Of a DNA stretch of 5,979 bases, positions 1-5,810 are shown piece after piece; within the stretch, counting starts at the first letter, position 1, and each line of letters starts with the position of its first letter. The notes under the pieces are model-generated. The model ran no database searches, was not told the origin of the DNA, and saw only the letters and a list, made by a program, of their open reading frames with translations. This DNA is from Clostridia bacterium (GTDB lineage: Bacteria > Bacillota > Peptococcia > DRI-13 > DTU073), in assembly GCA_012842035.1 (NCBI GenBank), contig DUTO01000013.1, forward strand, positions 1 through 5,979, given 5' to 3'. Made by a program: the position numbers and the translations under genes.

Positions 1-1
1 A

Positions 2-1024
2 AAGAATTTTGCCCGGAAACAGAATTTGCTTCATTATTATGAAGTAGGACGTTGTGGAATTGAACATTGCTTTTTACCGGAACAGGGGCTGGTTTTACCC
101 GGGGATGTAGTCATTGGAGCTGATTCTCATACCTGTACTTATGGTGGTTTAGGTGCTTTTTCTACCGGGGTAGGAAGTACGGATTTGGCTGTAGGAATGG
201 CTTTAGGTGAACTTTGGTTCAGAGTTCCGGAGACCATGAAAATTGTTTTTAAGGGTAAACCACGTAATCCTTGGGTTAGTGGCAAAGATTATATTTTGGC
301 CTTAATCGGTAAAATTGGGGTGGATGGAGCTCGCTATAAGGCATTAGAGTTTACCGGGGAAGCGATTAGAGCTTTATCGCTAGAAGGAAGGCTTACTATG
401 GCGAATATGGCTATAGAAGCTGGGGCCAAAAATGGGATTATGGTTGCTGATGAAAAAACGATAGAATATGTAGAAAAAAGAGCCCAGCGAGCATGGCGGA
501 TTTATGAAAGTGATGAGGATGCTATTTTTAGTGAGATTATCGAAATAGATGTTACGAACCTTCAGCCTCAGGTGGCTTTTCCGCATTTGCCTTCTAATGT
601 GAGGGATGTTTCAGAGGCTACAGAGGTGGAGATTGACCAGGTAGTGATTGGCTCCTGCACGAATGGGCGTTGGGAAGACTTAATAACTGCGGCTAATATT
701 CTTCAAGGGAAAAAAGTCCATCCACGTGTGCGAGTTATTGTCATTCCCGGTACACAAGAGATTTATTTGCGAGCTGTTCGAGAAGGCTTAGTAGAGATTT
801 TTGTTGAAGCGGGAGCGGTAGTTAGCACTCCGACGTGTGGCCCTTGTTTAGGCGGCTATATGGGAATTTTAGCTAAGGGTGAACGTGCAGTGGCGACAAC
901 GAATAGAAATTTTGTGGGTCGGATGGGTCATCCGCAAAGTGAAGTTTATTTGGCTAATCCTGCTGTTGCTGCTGCTTCGGCTATCCTTGGTCGGATTGCT
1001 TCTCCTGAGGAGGTGAAGGAATAA
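2..1024 (+). CDS. leuC: 3-isopropylmalate dehydratase large subunit LeuC (5' partial)
   Basis: Large subunit of isopropylmalate isomerase, which with LeuD converts 2-isopropylmalate to 3-isopropylmalate via a [4Fe-4S] cluster in the cytoplasm. The reading frame is open from base 2 and the first readable residues (KNFARKQN, then HYYEVGR) align with the interior of the family. About 80 N-terminal residues of a roughly 420-residue protein therefore lie upstream of the window; the TTG at 26 is only an internal Leu codon. Visible aconitase-superfamily landmarks are the GADSHTCTYGGLGAF segment (about 116-160), the cluster cysteine in GSCTNGR (codon 656-658) and the paired cluster cysteines in TPTCGPCLGG (codons 836-838 and 845-847). 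All three ligands are present. The stop TAA overlaps the leuD ATG by one base. Related 2,3-dimethylmalate dehydratase or homoaconitase cannot be excluded by motif alone, but leuD and leuB next door make LeuC by far the best call. Confidence 0.96.
   Translation, partial: KNFARKQNLLHYYEVGRCGIEHCFLPEQGLVLPGDVVIGADSHTCTYGGLGAFSTGVGSTDLAVGMALGELWFRVPETMKIVFKGKPRNPWVSGKDYILALIGKIGVDGARYKALEFTGEAIRALSLEGRLTMANMAIEAGAKNGIMVADEKTIEYVEKRAQRAWRIYESDEDAIFSEIIEIDVTNLQPQVAFPHLPSNVRDVSEATEVEIDQVVIGSCTNGRWEDLITAANILQGKKVHPRVRVIVIPGTQEIYLRAVREGLVEIFVEAGAVVSTPTCGPCLGGYMGILAKGERAVATTNRNFVGRMGHPQSEVYLANPAVAAASAILGRIASPEEVKE
1007..1016 (+). promoter_or_regulatory. Ribosome binding site of leuD inside leuC
   Basis: GAGGAGGTGA lies in the last codons of leuC, 7 bases before the leuD ATG. 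It is a near-perfect anti-16S match and fixes the leuD start at 1024. It suggests leuD is translated both by coupling to leuC termination and by direct initiation. Confidence 0.85.
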
Positions 1025-1533
1025 TGGGTCTAAGCAAATTAAGGGGTAGAGCATGGAAAGTAGGAGATGATGTCGATACGGACTTAATTATTGCAGCTCG
1101 TTATTTGAATCGTTCAGAGGGCGATTATTTAGCAGAACATTGTTTGGAGGATGTAATTCCTAATCTCCAAGCTAAGGTTCAGCCGGGAGATGTTTTAGTG
1201 GCGGGGAAAAATTTTGGTTGTGGTAGTTCACGGGAACATGCTCCCGTTGCCTTGAAATATGTAGGTTTTAGTTGTATTATTGCCGCAAGTTTTGCCCGCA
1301 TCTTTTATCGTAATGCCATTAATATTGGGCTTCCTGTAGTTGTGGTACCTGAAGCTACCAAAGTACTTAAAGAAGGTGCGCTTTTAGAGATAGAACCAAG
1401 TACGGGAATAATTCAAGATTTAATGAACCAAAAAATTTATCAAGGAGAAGCTTTTCCCGCTTTTATGTTAGAAATTCTAAATTGTGGTGGAGCAATTCCT
1501 TATGTTCAAGAGAAGGTGAAACATAATGTTTAA
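1024..1533 (+). CDS. leuD: 3-isopropylmalate dehydratase small subunit LeuD
   Basis: Swivel-domain small subunit that pairs with LeuC in the second step of leucine synthesis. At 169 residues it matches the short LeuD class (about 160-170) that goes with the roughly 420-residue LeuC type. Motifs seen are DDVDTDLIIAARYL (residues 15-28) and GKNFGCGSSREHAP (61-74), the swivel-domain core that contributes substrate-binding residues. The loop after the first motif reads YLNRSEGDYLAEHC. It differs from the YLRT loop I recall from methanogen homoaconitase small subunits, which weakly favours isopropylmalate. The ATG at 1024 shares its A with the leuC stop and has a strong ribosome site. The 3' end overlaps leuB by 8 bases. 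The protein is complete, with no sign of damage. Confidence 0.96.
   Translation: MGLSKLRGRAWKVGDDVDTDLIIAARYLNRSEGDYLAEHCLEDVIPNLQAKVQPGDVLVAGKNFGCGSSREHAPVALKYVGFSCIIAASFARIFYRNAINIGLPVVVVPEATKVLKEGALLEIEPSTGIIQDLMNQKIYQGEAFPAFMLEILNCGGAIPYVQEKVKHNV
1511..1519 (+). promoter_or_regulatory. Ribosome binding site of leuB inside leuD
   Basis: AGAAGGTGA sits 6 bases before the ATG at 1526, within the 3' end of leuD. It supports this start, and with it the 8-base leuD/leuB overlap. Confidence 0.75.
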
Positions 1534-2590
1534 ATTAGCGGTTTTGCCGGGAGATGGTATAGGGCAAGAAGTTACAGAACATGCTTTAAAAGTTTTAACA
1601 GCGGTAAAAACAAAATATGACCTTGCTCTTACTTATCGACTCGGTTTAATTGGTGGCAAAGCTATTGATGAAATAGGAGACCCTTTCCCTCAAGAGACGC
1701 AAGAACTGGTCGCTCAAAGTGATGCCGTTTTTTTGGGAGCGGTAGGTGGACCGAAGTGGGATAGTCCGGAGAAAAAAGTACGTCCGGAACAAGGACTATT
1801 AGCTATTCGTAAGGCTTTACGTCTTTATGCTAATTTGCGACCTGTTCAATGTTGGCCACAGTTAATCGAACAATCTCCTTTTAAAAAAGAAAAGATTGAG
1901 GGAGTAAATTTGCTTATTGTACGCGAATTAACCGGTGGAGCTTATTTTGGGGCTAGGGGTACAGAGATAAAAAATGGGGAAAGGAAAGCTTTTGATACGA
2001 TTGAATATAGTGCAGAAGAAATTAGGCGTTTAGTTAAAGTGGCCTTTAAGTTGGCAGGGCAAAGACGTAAAAAGCTTACATCTGTAGATAAAGCGAATAT
2101 CCTGGAAACTTCTCGCTTATGGCGGAAAATTGTTTTGGAAGAAGCGGCTAATTATCCTGAAATTACTTTAAATCACCTTTATGTAGATAATTGTGCCATG
2201 CAGCTTTGTTTAAATCCCGGACAGTTTGATGTTCTCGCTACGGAAAACACCTTTGGTGACATTCTTTCGGATCAAGCTTCTGTCTTAGGCGGTTCTTTAG
2301 GTATGTTACCCTCGGCAAGTATTGGGGATGGACCGGCTTTATATGAACCTGTGCATGGTTCGGCCCCTGATATTGCGGGACAAAATAAGGCCAATCCTTT
2401 GGCCGCCATCCTTTCTGTAGCCATGATGTTGCGTATCTCTTTGTCGTGTTTTGAAGCAGCTTTGGCCATAGAAAAGGCAGTAGGACGTGTTTTAGAGCAA
2501 GGTTTAAGAACAGCAGATATTTGGGCACCCGGCTGTATTCGTGTGGGAACTAGTGCTTTAGTTGATGCGGTGATTAAAGAATTGAATTAA
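1526..2590 (+). CDS. leuB: 3-isopropylmalate dehydrogenase LeuB
   Basis: NAD-dependent oxidative decarboxylation of 3-isopropylmalate to 2-oxoisocaproate, the direct keto precursor of leucine; cytoplasmic and normally a homodimer. The 354 residues match the usual family length. Visible landmarks of the isocitrate/isopropylmalate dehydrogenase family are the N-terminal LPGDGIG (7-13), GAVGGPKWD (71-79), substrate arginines at about R95, R105 and R133 (RELTGG), Y140, catalytic K189 in SVDKANILE, metal-binding D221 in YVDNCAMQL, and D245/D249 in GDILSDQASVLGG. The cofactor region LYEPVHGSAPDIAG...NP (about 272-291) follows. The pattern is the LeuB one rather than isocitrate or tartrate dehydrogenase. 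The start at 1526 has its own ribosome site and overlaps leuD, so leuC, leuD and leuB form one translationally linked unit. Nothing is missing. Confidence 0.97.
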   Translation: MFKLAVLPGDGIGQEVTEHALKVLTAVKTKYDLALTYRLGLIGGKAIDEIGDPFPQETQELVAQSDAVFLGAVGGPKWDSPEKKVRPEQGLLAIRKALRLYANLRPVQCWPQLIEQSPFKKEKIEGVNLLIVRELTGGAYFGARGTEIKNGERKAFDTIEYSAEEIRRLVKVAFKLAGQRRKKLTSVDKANILETSRLWRKIVLEEAANYPEITLNHLYVDNCAMQLCLNPGQFDVLATENTFGDILSDQASVLGGSLGMLPSASIGDGPALYEPVHGSAPDIAGQNKANPLAAILSVAMMLRISLSCFEAALAIEKAVGRVLEQGLRTADIWAPGCIRVGTSALVDAVIKELN

Positions 2591-2649
2591 AAAAGTTGTT
2601 TTTATTCTAAAAATAAATGCAGGTAAATTATCTTCAAAGGAGAATAAGT

Positions 2650-2679
2650 ATGAATAATAGAGTGATTGAGAATGAATAA
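2650..2679 (+). CDS. Possible nine-residue leader peptide (MNNRVIENE)
   Basis: An ATG at 2650 is preceded by AAAGGAG (2636-2642) at an ideal 7-base distance and opens a reading frame of nine codons ending in TAA. The peptide MNNRVIENE has no leucine, valine or other codon run of the kind used by attenuation leaders, and no hairpin is evident just after it. It could be a translated upstream ORF for the cyclase gene, a remnant of a decayed gene, or a chance match. A ribosome site of this quality in an otherwise non-coding gap is the only evidence. Confidence 0.25.
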   Translation: MNNRVIENE

Positions 2680-2697
2680 ATAAGGTGAAGTATAGTT

Positions 2698-2703
2698 AGG
2701 AGG
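2698..2703 (+). promoter_or_regulatory. Ribosome binding site deciding the TTG start
   Basis: A perfect AGGAGG lies 7 bases before TTG at 2711. An in-frame TAG at 2693-2695 closes the frame upstream and no ATG or GTG lies between, so TTG is the only reasonable start that keeps the whole receiver domain. Confidence 0.85.
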
Positions 2704-2710
2704 AAAAGAG

Positions 2711-3607
2711 TTGAAAGTTCTTGTTGCCGAGGATAGTAGATATTATCAAAAAGTACTACAGGATACTTTAAATAGTTGGGGTTATACAGTTGTTATGGCC
2801 AATAATGGTATTGAGGCTTTAGAAAAGCTTAGTGAAGAAGATGGCCCCAAATTAGCGATTATTGATTGGGTAATGCCACATGTAGATGGTCTTGAAGTAT
2901 GCCAAAAAATCCGAGAGATGGTTAATAGGGGCTATATTTATCTGATTCTTCTCACGGTAAATGCAAGTAAAGAAGATGTTGTTAGAGGGCTTGAAGCCGG
3001 TGCGGATGACTACATTATTAAACCATTTAATGAAATGGAATTAAAATTTCGCTTAAAGACAGGAGAAAGGATAATTAATCTAGAGGATCAGATTATGCAA
3101 CTCGCTTTGACTGATCCTTTAACGGGTCTTTTAAATCGAAGGGCTTTTATTGACCGTTTGGAAAGTGAAATAAATCGTTATCAGAGATTAGAGGAATCTC
3201 TTTCTTTGATTATGGTCGACTTAGATGACTTTAAAAAAGTAAATGATAATTATGGTCATTTGGTTGGAGATGAAGTTCTAAAGGGTGTTGCTAAATGTTT
3301 TTCTTCAATTTTAAGAAAATATGACTTTATTGGGAGATATGGAGGCGAGGAGTTTGTTATTTGTTTACCGGGCGTAAAAATTAAACAAGCAGGAGAGATT
3401 GCGGAAAGATTACGTATAGGTATGAAAGAGCTTATTGTCAATAAAGAAACAGAGCCCTTAAAGCTTAATGTAACAGCAAGTTTTGGAGTATCTACTTTAG
3501 GGGAAGATGCCTTTAATGTTCATACTTTGACTAAAAAAGCTGATGAAGCATTATATGTAGCAAAAACAAGAGGAAAAGACCAGGTAGTATTAAGTGAAAA
3601 TTATTAA
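2711..3607 (+). CDS. Response regulator with receiver and GGDEF diguanylate cyclase domains
   Basis: A predicted phosphorylation-controlled enzyme making cyclic di-GMP from two GTP. The receiver domain (about residues 1-120) shows the acidic pair E7/D8, phosphoacceptor D52 (AIIDWVMPHVDG), T82 and K104 in the KPF motif, all needed for phosphotransfer. The linker (about 118-132) is predicted helical. The GGDEF domain (about 133-295) opens with LTDPLTGLLNRRAF, carries metal-binding D170 in VDLDDFKKVND, the active-site GGEEF (211-215), and the inhibitory I-site R202-x-x-D205 at the canonical position before it. The cyclase is therefore expected to be active and product-inhibited. There is no signal peptide or membrane segment, so it is cytosolic. 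No histidine kinase is in the window, so its partner must be encoded elsewhere. It starts with TTG behind a perfect ribosome site and is followed by a terminator. It may be co-transcribed with leuCDB. The architecture resembles PleD/WspR-type regulators but with one receiver; the output pathway is unknown. Confidence 0.93.
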   Translation: MKVLVAEDSRYYQKVLQDTLNSWGYTVVMANNGIEALEKLSEEDGPKLAIIDWVMPHVDGLEVCQKIREMVNRGYIYLILLTVNASKEDVVRGLEAGADDYIIKPFNEMELKFRLKTGERIINLEDQIMQLALTDPLTGLLNRRAFIDRLESEINRYQRLEESLSLIMVDLDDFKKVNDNYGHLVGDEVLKGVAKCFSSILRKYDFIGRYGGEEFVICLPGVKIKQAGEIAERLRIGMKELIVNKETEPLKLNVTASFGVSTLGEDAFNVHTLTKKADEALYVAKTRGKDQVVLSENY

Positions 3608-3627
3608 GCAATTTTTATGCAGATAGG

Positions 3628-3662
3628 TTTAAAACATAAAGAACCATAAAGAGGGTTTTAAA
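3628..3662. repeat. Small inverted repeat enclosing a direct repeat
   Basis: TTTAAAAC (3628-3635) and its exact complement GTTTTAAA (3655-3662) flank a 19-base loop. Mostly inside that loop, CATAAAGA occurs twice (3635-3642 and 3645-3652) with a 10-base period. The right arm abuts and slightly overlaps the base of the following terminator stem. All of it is AT-rich and short, so chance is a real possibility. Confidence 0.35.
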
Positions 3663-3698
3663 AAGTGGTCCTATCAGGATCACTTTAATAATTTTTTT
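3662..3698 (+). terminator. Rho-independent-type terminator after the cyclase gene
   Basis: The stem AAAGTGGTCC (3662-3671) pairs with GGATCACTTT (3677-3686) across a TATCA loop: ten pairs with a single G-T wobble. The downstream strand continues as TTTAATAA and then seven T residues at 3692-3698. The T tract is interrupted by AATAA, so efficiency may be moderate. The A run before the stem and the T bases after it make the structure partly symmetric, but no opposing gene is present. It separates the upstream transcription unit from the oxidoreductase operon. Confidence 0.8.
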
Positions 3699-3700
3699 GT

Positions 3701-3740
3701 TGTTATACTATAGCGTTTATTTTTAAATGCTGTTATAATA
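3701..3740 (+). promoter_or_regulatory. Promoter region with two repeated extended -10 elements
   Basis: TGTTATAATA at 3731-3740 contains a perfect TATAAT (3734-3739) preceded by TG one base away, an extended -10 box. Transcription would begin near 3746, giving a leader of about 27 bases to the ferredoxin ATG. A near copy, TGTTATACTA, lies exactly 30 bases upstream (3701-3710). No good TTGACA-like -35 sits 16-18 bases before either box, which fits extended -10 dependence. The region lies just after the terminator and before the oxidoreductase operon, where a promoter is expected. Confidence 0.6.
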
Positions 3741-3759
3741 AAGATATTTACTATTATAT

Positions 3760-3766
3760 GGGAGGT
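3760..3766 (+). promoter_or_regulatory. Ribosome binding site of the ferredoxin subunit gene
   Basis: GGGAGGT sits 6 bases before ATG 3773. An in-frame ATG at 3758 overlaps this site and would add five residues (MGGNL) encoded by the ribosome site itself, so 3773 is preferred. Confidence 0.85.
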
Positions 3767-3772
3767 AATTTA

Positions 3773-3994
3773 ATGCAAAAGAGAAAAGTTATTTTTCAAG
3801 AAGACTTATGTAAAGGTTGTGAACTGTGTAAAATTGCTTGCCCGCGTGGGATAATTAAAATGGCAGATTATATAAATACAATGGGGTATCATCCGGCTCA
3901 GCTTAGTGAACCGGAAAAATGTAGTGGTTGTCTTTCTTGTGCCTTGATGTGCCCTGATGTGGTAATTCGTGTAGAAAGAGGGGGAGTAGCATGA
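3773..3994 (+). CDS. vorD: 2-oxoacid:ferredoxin oxidoreductase delta subunit, 2[4Fe-4S] ferredoxin
   Basis: A 73-residue bacterial-type 8Fe ferredoxin, the electron-transfer subunit of the four-part 2-oxoacid oxidoreductase encoded after it. It passes electrons from the catalytic subunits to free ferredoxin. Two full cluster motifs are seen, each CxxCxxCxxxCP: C13, C16, C19, C23-P24 and C50, C53, C56, C60-P61. The region between them (about 25-49, with MGYHPAQL) is longer than in free clostridial ferredoxins and is typical of the delta subunit in Kor/Vor operons. It is soluble with no signal peptide. The stop overlaps the next gene's ATG by four bases (ATGA), so the two are translationally coupled. 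The symbol is given by analogy with the VorB-like neighbour; korD would be equally valid if the substrate is 2-oxoglutarate. Confidence 0.9.
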   Translation: MQKRKVIFQEDLCKGCELCKIACPRGIIKMADYINTMGYHPAQLSEPEKCSGCLSCALMCPDVVIRVERGGVA

Positions 3995-5061
3995 GTAAGG
4001 TGTTGATGAAAGGAAATGAAGCGATTGGAGAAGCTGCAATTAAAGCCGGTTGCCGTTATTTTTTCGGTTATCCGATTACTCCCCAGAGTGAGCTCCCCGA
4101 ATATTTGTCCTGGAGGCTTCCCGAAGTAGGAGGAGTATTTTTGCAAGCTGAAAGTGAAGTCGCCGCAATTAATATGGTTTATGGTGCAGCAGCAACCGGG
4201 GTTAGAGTGATGACTTCCTCTTCCAGCCCGGGGATTAGTTTAAAACAGGAAGGGATTTCTTATCTTGCTGGGGCGGAGTTACCTTGTTTGATTATCAATA
4301 TTATGAGGGGAGGACCCGGTCTGGGTGGTATTCAGCCTTCTCAATCTGATTACTTTCAGGCCACAAAAGGTGGTGGACATGGTGATTATCGCTTGATTGT
4401 GTTAGCACCGGCCTCTGTTCAGGAGATTGCCGATTTAGTGAAAAAGGGATTTGATTTAGCAGACCATTACCGGATGCCTGCTTTACTTTTAGGAGATGGC
4501 ATGTTGGGACAGATGATGGAGCCTGTTGACTTTGGAACAGAGACTTCGGGAGATAAATTTGACCATGCTTGGGCTACTACGGGCAAACAAGGTCGAGAAC
4601 ATACTAATATCATTAATTCTCTTTATTTAAAACCGGAAGAACTGGAAGCTCATAATCGTAGGCTTGAGAAAAAATATCTGGAAATAATGAAGCAAGAAAC
4701 AATGGCTGAACAATATCTTACTGAGGATGCGGAAGTGGTGATTGCCGCTTATGGCATGACAGCACGTATTACTAAGGCTGCTGTAGATATGGCCAGAAGA
4801 GAAGGGATTAAAGCAGGAGTTTTTCGTCCCATTACCTTGTGGCCTTTTCCGCAAAGAGAGCTGAATGAAGCAACCCAAAAAGCGCAAGTCGTTTTAACGG
4901 TAGAAATGAGTTTAGGGCAAATGGTAGAAGATGTTCAATTAGCTTTAAAGGGGCGTTTACCTGTAGAGTTTTATGGTCGCGTGGGGGGTATGGTTCCTAC
5001 AGCTGAGGAAGTTTTAAACGAAGTAAAAAAAATAGTAAAGAGATACCAGGAGGCGATGTAA
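3991..5061 (+). CDS. vorB: 2-oxoacid:ferredoxin oxidoreductase alpha subunit, VorB-like
   Basis: Catalytic alpha subunit of a thiamine-diphosphate oxidoreductase that converts a 2-oxoacid and CoA to acyl-CoA, CO2 and reduced ferredoxin, or the reverse. It has 356 residues, the normal length for the separate-subunit enzymes. The N-terminal domain I carries FGYPITPQSE (25-34), whose Tyr-Pro-Ile-Thr-Pro signature contacts substrate. Next come the SSSSPGISLKQEGISY segment (76-91) and RGGPGLGGIQPSQSDYFQATKGGGHGDY (106-133). The C-terminal domain II includes VFRPITLWPFP (277-287). From memory, the SPGISLKQEGISYLAGAELP and GGIQPSQSDYFQATKGG wording fits VorB (2-oxoisovalerate) proteins better than KorA. 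The 4-base overlap with vorD and purine-rich GAGGGGGAG just before the ATG fix the start. Substrate is inferred; family membership is certain. Confidence 0.9.
   Translation: MSKVLMKGNEAIGEAAIKAGCRYFFGYPITPQSELPEYLSWRLPEVGGVFLQAESEVAAINMVYGAAATGVRVMTSSSSPGISLKQEGISYLAGAELPCLIINIMRGGPGLGGIQPSQSDYFQATKGGGHGDYRLIVLAPASVQEIADLVKKGFDLADHYRMPALLLGDGMLGQMMEPVDFGTETSGDKFDHAWATTGKQGREHTNIINSLYLKPEELEAHNRRLEKKYLEIMKQETMAEQYLTEDAEVVIAAYGMTARITKAAVDMARREGIKAGVFRPITLWPFPQRELNEATQKAQVVLTVEMSLGQMVEDVQLALKGRLPVEFYGRVGGMVPTAEEVLNEVKKIVKRYQEAM
5048..5053 (+). promoter_or_regulatory. Ribosome binding site of the beta subunit gene
   Basis: AGGAGG lies 9 bases before ATG 5063, within the last codons of the alpha gene. 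Only one base separates the alpha stop from the beta start, consistent with coupled translation of a stoichiometric complex. Confidence 0.8.
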
Positions 5062-5062
5062 A

Positions 5063-5809
5063 ATGGCAGTTGTTTTTGAACGTCCTAAGTCTTTAAAAGA
5101 AACAAAATTTCATTATTGTCCCGGGTGTCATCATGGGATTATTCATCGTCTTGTAGCTGAAGTGATTGATGAATTAAAGTTGCAAGAAAAGACGATTGCT
5201 ATACTTCCTGTAGGTTGTGCAGTTTTAGGTTATGAATATTTTGACGTAGATTGTATTGAGGCGGCACATGGTCGTGCTCCGGCAGTAGCGACAGGGGTGA
5301 AAAGATGCCGTCCTGAAACCTTTGTTTTTACTTATCAGGGTGATGGTGACTTGGCTTCGATTGGTACAGCAGAGATTATTCATGCTGCCGCCCGAGGTGA
5401 AAATATTTCGGTTATTTATGTCAACAATGCTATTTATGGGATGACGGGGGGACAGATGGCACCTACTACTTTGCTGGGACAAAAAACTACTACATCACCC
5501 CAGGGGCGTAAGGCTGAGCTAACCGGGTATCCATTACGGGTTTGTGAAATGTTGGCGACTTTACAAGGAGTAACATATCTTGAACGTACTTCGGTTCACG
5601 ACCCGAAGCATGTACGCAAAACAAAAAAAGCAATTAAAGAAGCTTTTCAGGTACAGCTTGCCGGGAAGGGATTTGCTCTTGTTGAGGTTCTTTCTGCTTG
5701 TCCGACTAATTGGCGGATGAGTCCCGAGCGTGCTCTTGATTTTGTTAAAAATCAGATGATTAATTACTATCCTTTAGGTGTTTTTAAAAGTTTAGAGGAG
5801 GTGGAGTAA
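5063..5809 (+). CDS. vorA: 2-oxoacid:ferredoxin oxidoreductase beta subunit, thiamine diphosphate-binding
   Basis: Beta subunit holding the thiamine diphosphate pyrophosphate/Mg site and the proximal [4Fe-4S] cluster. At 248 residues it is normal for the family. Likely cluster ligands are C19 and C22 (YCPGC), C52 (PVGC) and C213 (SACPTNW), matching the four-cysteine pattern of this family. The thiamine-binding motif runs from GDGD (93-96) to N121-N122, followed by AIYGMTGGQMAPT (123-135), a strongly conserved loop. The family often has Gly after CPGC; here it is His (CPGCHHG), a position that varies. The start at 5063 is fixed by AGGAGG and 1-base spacing from the alpha gene. Both the 2-oxoglutarate and 2-oxoisovalerate enzymes share these features, so substrate assignment rests on alpha and context. 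Naming follows the scheme in which alpha is VorB and beta VorA. Confidence 0.9.
   Translation: MAVVFERPKSLKETKFHYCPGCHHGIIHRLVAEVIDELKLQEKTIAILPVGCAVLGYEYFDVDCIEAAHGRAPAVATGVKRCRPETFVFTYQGDGDLASIGTAEIIHAAARGENISVIYVNNAIYGMTGGQMAPTTLLGQKTTTSPQGRKAELTGYPLRVCEMLATLQGVTYLERTSVHDPKHVRKTKKAIKEAFQVQLAGKGFALVEVLSACPTNWRMSPERALDFVKNQMINYYPLGVFKSLEEVE
5796..5803 (+). promoter_or_regulatory. Ribosome binding site of the gamma subunit gene
   Basis: AGGAGGTG lies 7 bases before ATG 5811, in the end of the beta gene. It confirms the start of a gene whose 3' part is outside the window. Confidence 0.85.
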
Positions 5810-5810
5810 A

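Larger units (their letters stand above)
2591..2710 (+). other. AT-rich gap between leuB and the cyclase gene
   Basis: This 120-base gap has no GC-rich hairpin followed by a T tract. The only inverted pairing near leuB is A/T-only (A run at 2589-2594 against T run at 2599-2603) and is too weak to call a terminator. It contains a nine-codon ORF (2650-2679) and the ribosome site of the next gene. No convincing promoter was found. The simplest reading is that leu transcripts can run into the cyclase gene. Confidence 0.5.

Noticed and set aside
26..28. TTG at 26 as the start of leuC
   Set aside because: The frame is open to the window edge and the residues before it (KNFARKQN) match the interior of LeuC; no ribosome site precedes it. 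The gene is simply cut by the window.
2238..2528. Reverse-strand open frames over leuB, and similar ones over leuC, the alpha and beta genes
   Set aside because: They lie antisense to conserved genes, lack ribosome sites and recognisable domains, and read as low-complexity shadows of the coding strand.
2589..2603. A-run/T-run hairpin after leuB as a terminator
   Set aside because: The stem is only A-T pairs with a four-base loop, so it is too unstable; the T run is part of the stem instead of following it.
2582..2608. TTGAAT / TATTCT promoter candidate at the leuB end
   Set aside because: Both hexamers are imperfect, the spacer is only 15 bases, and such matches are common in AT-rich DNA.
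2666..2696. Promoter-like TTGAGA (2666-2671) and TATAGT (2691-2696) before the cyclase gene
   Set aside because: The 19-base spacer is long and initiation would fall at about 2703, at the end of the AGGAGG ribosome site, leaving the transcript without a usable site for the TTG start.
3758..3772. Upstream ATG at 3758 as the ferredoxin start
   Set aside because: It overlaps the GGGAGGT ribosome site of ATG 3773 and has no ribosome site of its own; the first cluster motif is complete from the later start.
5119..5139. His after CPGC in the beta subunit (CPGCHHG) as a lost function
   Set aside because: This position varies in the family, and all four expected cluster cysteines and the thiamine motif are intact.
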